Shown piece by piece: positions 62,789 through 64,000 of a stretch of DNA of 64,000 nucleotides. The first letter of the stretch is position 1; every line of letters begins with the position of its first letter. A program made the position numbers and the translations under genes. The stretch covers positions 41,382-105,381 of the forward strand of contig NZ_AORV01000018.1 of the NCBI RefSeq assembly GCF_000350485.1, in the 5' to 3' direction. Under the pieces are notes generated by a model. It was not told where the DNA came from. It made no database searches and saw only the letters and a list, made by a program, of their open reading frames with translations. This DNA comes from Ruminiclostridium cellobioparum subsp. termitidis CT1112 (GTDB lineage Bacteria; Bacillota; Clostridia; Acetivibrionales; DSM-1351).

Positions 62789-62858
62789 CAGGCGGTTCAG
62801 TTTTGCCTGAATCAGCCTGTAGTTTTTTCCCTGCTGTATGCCTTTGTATACAGCAGGG
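62789..62858 (-). promoter_or_regulatory. Two stem-loops between the scaffoldin and cel48F genes
   Basis: CCCTGCTGTAT pairs with ATACAGCAGGG (62829-62858), 11 bases with one mismatch-free core. CAGGC/GCCTG plus TTCAG/CTGAA form a second hairpin (62789-62819). On the minus strand the first is followed by A residues, so it is not a terminator. In C. cellulolyticum, stem-loops at this place are known to protect the processed scaffoldin mRNA and set subunit stoichiometry. Confidence 0.7.
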
Positions 62859-62882
62859 CTGTTCATAATTTAAGAAACCGGA

Positions 62883-64000
62883 TTAGAATTTAACACTTCC
62901 GTTTACATATGTAACGTCTGTGATCTTTGACATACTGCCGTTACCAAAAGCTCCGCCCGTCTTGAAGTTAACAGGTGTTGTCTGGCTGGTAGTTCCTTTT
63001 ATTTTGAAAGTGATTGTTACAATATCGCCGTCGCTTGTTATCAGCTCGTTTCCGATTGTGTTGTCAAGGAATACTACGCTGATAGTGCCGGTGCTGCTGT
63101 TAATGGCACTTGACAGGTTAACGGCGGGATTCTTTACTATATTTCCGGCCGAAACTGTTGTAGCTTCCAGCAGATTCGGATCATAGGTTATATAGAAATT
63201 ACATGTTCCAACATTTCCAACCTTTGATACATTTGTCAGTGTAACAGGTACTGATACAGTATCCCCGGTTTTGCCGGCAGCTGTGCCTATGGTTACACCC
63301 AGGCCGGTGAACTGTGGCTTGGAATCCTTGATTGTTAATGTCAATACAGGATTGGCTGTTACTCCGAAATCAAAGGTAAGTGTTTTTGTGCCTATTGCAA
63401 GAGTATTGAGATAGTTCTTTGAAATAACTACAGTATTACCCGATACAGTGTAGTCGGTACCCTGTACCAAACCGGTTATCCCCTTGAAGGTATTTCCGTT
63501 CGGTGTCAGTGTTACTGTGACATCAGCGGGCACATACTTGTCAAAGGCAGCAGCTGCAGGAGTTATTGCAGGTGTACCTACTGACGAGGTTACGGTAATA
63601 GTTAAATTAGGATTGGATGCTACACCAAAATCAAAAGTAAGTCACCTTTGTACCTGCTGTAAGAGTGTTGAGGTAATTCTTTGAAATCACTACGGTATTA
63701 CCCGATACAGTATAATTGGTACCCTGTACCAGACCGGTTATTCCCTTGAAGGTATTGCCGTTAGGAGTGAGGGTTACAGTTATATCGGCCGCTGCACCCT
63801 GAACAAAAGTTGAGGTTACAGGAGTAATGCTTGGATTTAAGGTACTGGGAACTGAAATGGTAACGCTGCCGTCTGTCTTGGTGACATTATTTATCTTGTT
63901 CATAGCGCCGTCGCCAAAAGCTCCGCCCGTCTTATGGGTTACAGGTGTTGTGACATTCTGTGCTGTGCTCTTTAAATTAAACTTAATATTTGCGAACACA
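62883..64000 (-). CDS. cipC: Scaffoldin (CipC-like) C-terminal part, frameshifted in this sequence
   Basis: Partial at the right edge. In translation order: end of a cohesin ([18 protein letters not shown]), a linker, an X2 module ([18 protein letters not shown]), a second X2 module almost identical to it, and a terminal cohesin ([18 protein letters not shown] to [10 protein letters not shown]). The reading frame breaks near 63634-63648: the first X2 runs into a stop after GTKVTYF, while one base shifted it continues [12 protein letters not shown] in line with the second X2 ([11 protein letters not shown]). Either one base is extra here, or the gene is truncated. The scaffoldin displays cohesins for all dockerin enzymes of the cluster and X2 modules bind the cell wall. 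Confidence 0.88.

Noticed and set aside
1..64000. CRISPR arrays, tRNA/rRNA genes, insertion sequences
   Set aside because: No regularly spaced repeats, no tRNA-like cloverleaf or rRNA segments and no transposase reading frames were noticed; the repeated segments seen are dockerin, X2, FN3 and PA14 coding repeats.

Overview
The window looks like chromosomal DNA of a mesophilic, strictly anaerobic, cellulosome-forming clostridium of the Ruminiclostridium group (C. cellulolyticum / josui / papyrosolvens / hungatei relatives). The diagnostic part is the right third (about 43.1-64.0 kb), a cip-cel cluster entirely on the minus strand. It runs from the 3' end of a scaffoldin gene, through cel48F-, cel8C-, cel9G- and cel9E-like genes and an orfX-type cohesin gene, to GH5, GH9-CBM3c, man5K-, cel9M- and cel5N-like genes, and ends with a dockerin-bearing SGNH esterase and a terminator. 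The dockerins mostly carry Ala-Leu or a related pair at the recognition positions, as in C. cellulolyticum. Compared with the C. cellulolyticum order as I remember it, a GH5 gene sits where one of the two GH9 genes is expected, no rhamnogalacturonan lyase is present and an esterase is added.

Left part (0-10.5 kb, minus strand): a nitrogenase-like alpha/beta pair with P-cluster and cofactor cysteines but without the Gln/His pair of true NifD; a lipoprotein; a LysM-NlpC/P60 protein whose N-terminus resembles cargo of extracellular contractile injection systems; and a 1191-residue secreted multidomain protein (stalk, discoidin, FN3, PA14).

Metal part (10.6-30.9 kb): two heterodimeric ABC half-transporter pairs of the siderophore-related type, two paralogous AraC regulators and a complete ECF importer (S, T and a double ATPase), with striking palindromic operators. 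Next come a probably zinc- or iron-controlled operon (G3E GTPase, a G3E GTPase-permease fusion, a TIGR03943 protein), divergent from feoA-feoB, and a YibE/F membrane protein.

Central part (31-43 kb): nrdD-nrdG behind a pair of NrdR boxes; an ECF S component and methyltransferase behind tandem leader hairpins; a beta-propeller pseudogene; an SH3-NlpC/P60 hydrolase under a ydaO-type (c-di-AMP) riboswitch; a DUF2935 protein; and rubrerythrin, encapsulin, encapsulated ferritin and 2-oxoacid:ferredoxin oxidoreductase. Iron acquisition, iron storage and oxygen defence therefore lie side by side.

The most unusual signal is a structured leader element found directly in front of three unrelated genes (about 24.0, 44.8 and 54.0 kb). 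It has a conserved core, a compensatorily changed hairpin and, in two copies, an upstream segment exactly complementary to the Shine-Dalgarno region. I cannot assign it to a known riboswitch class. No tRNA, rRNA, CRISPR array or insertion sequence was recognised. All assignments come from reading the sequence; no database search was run.
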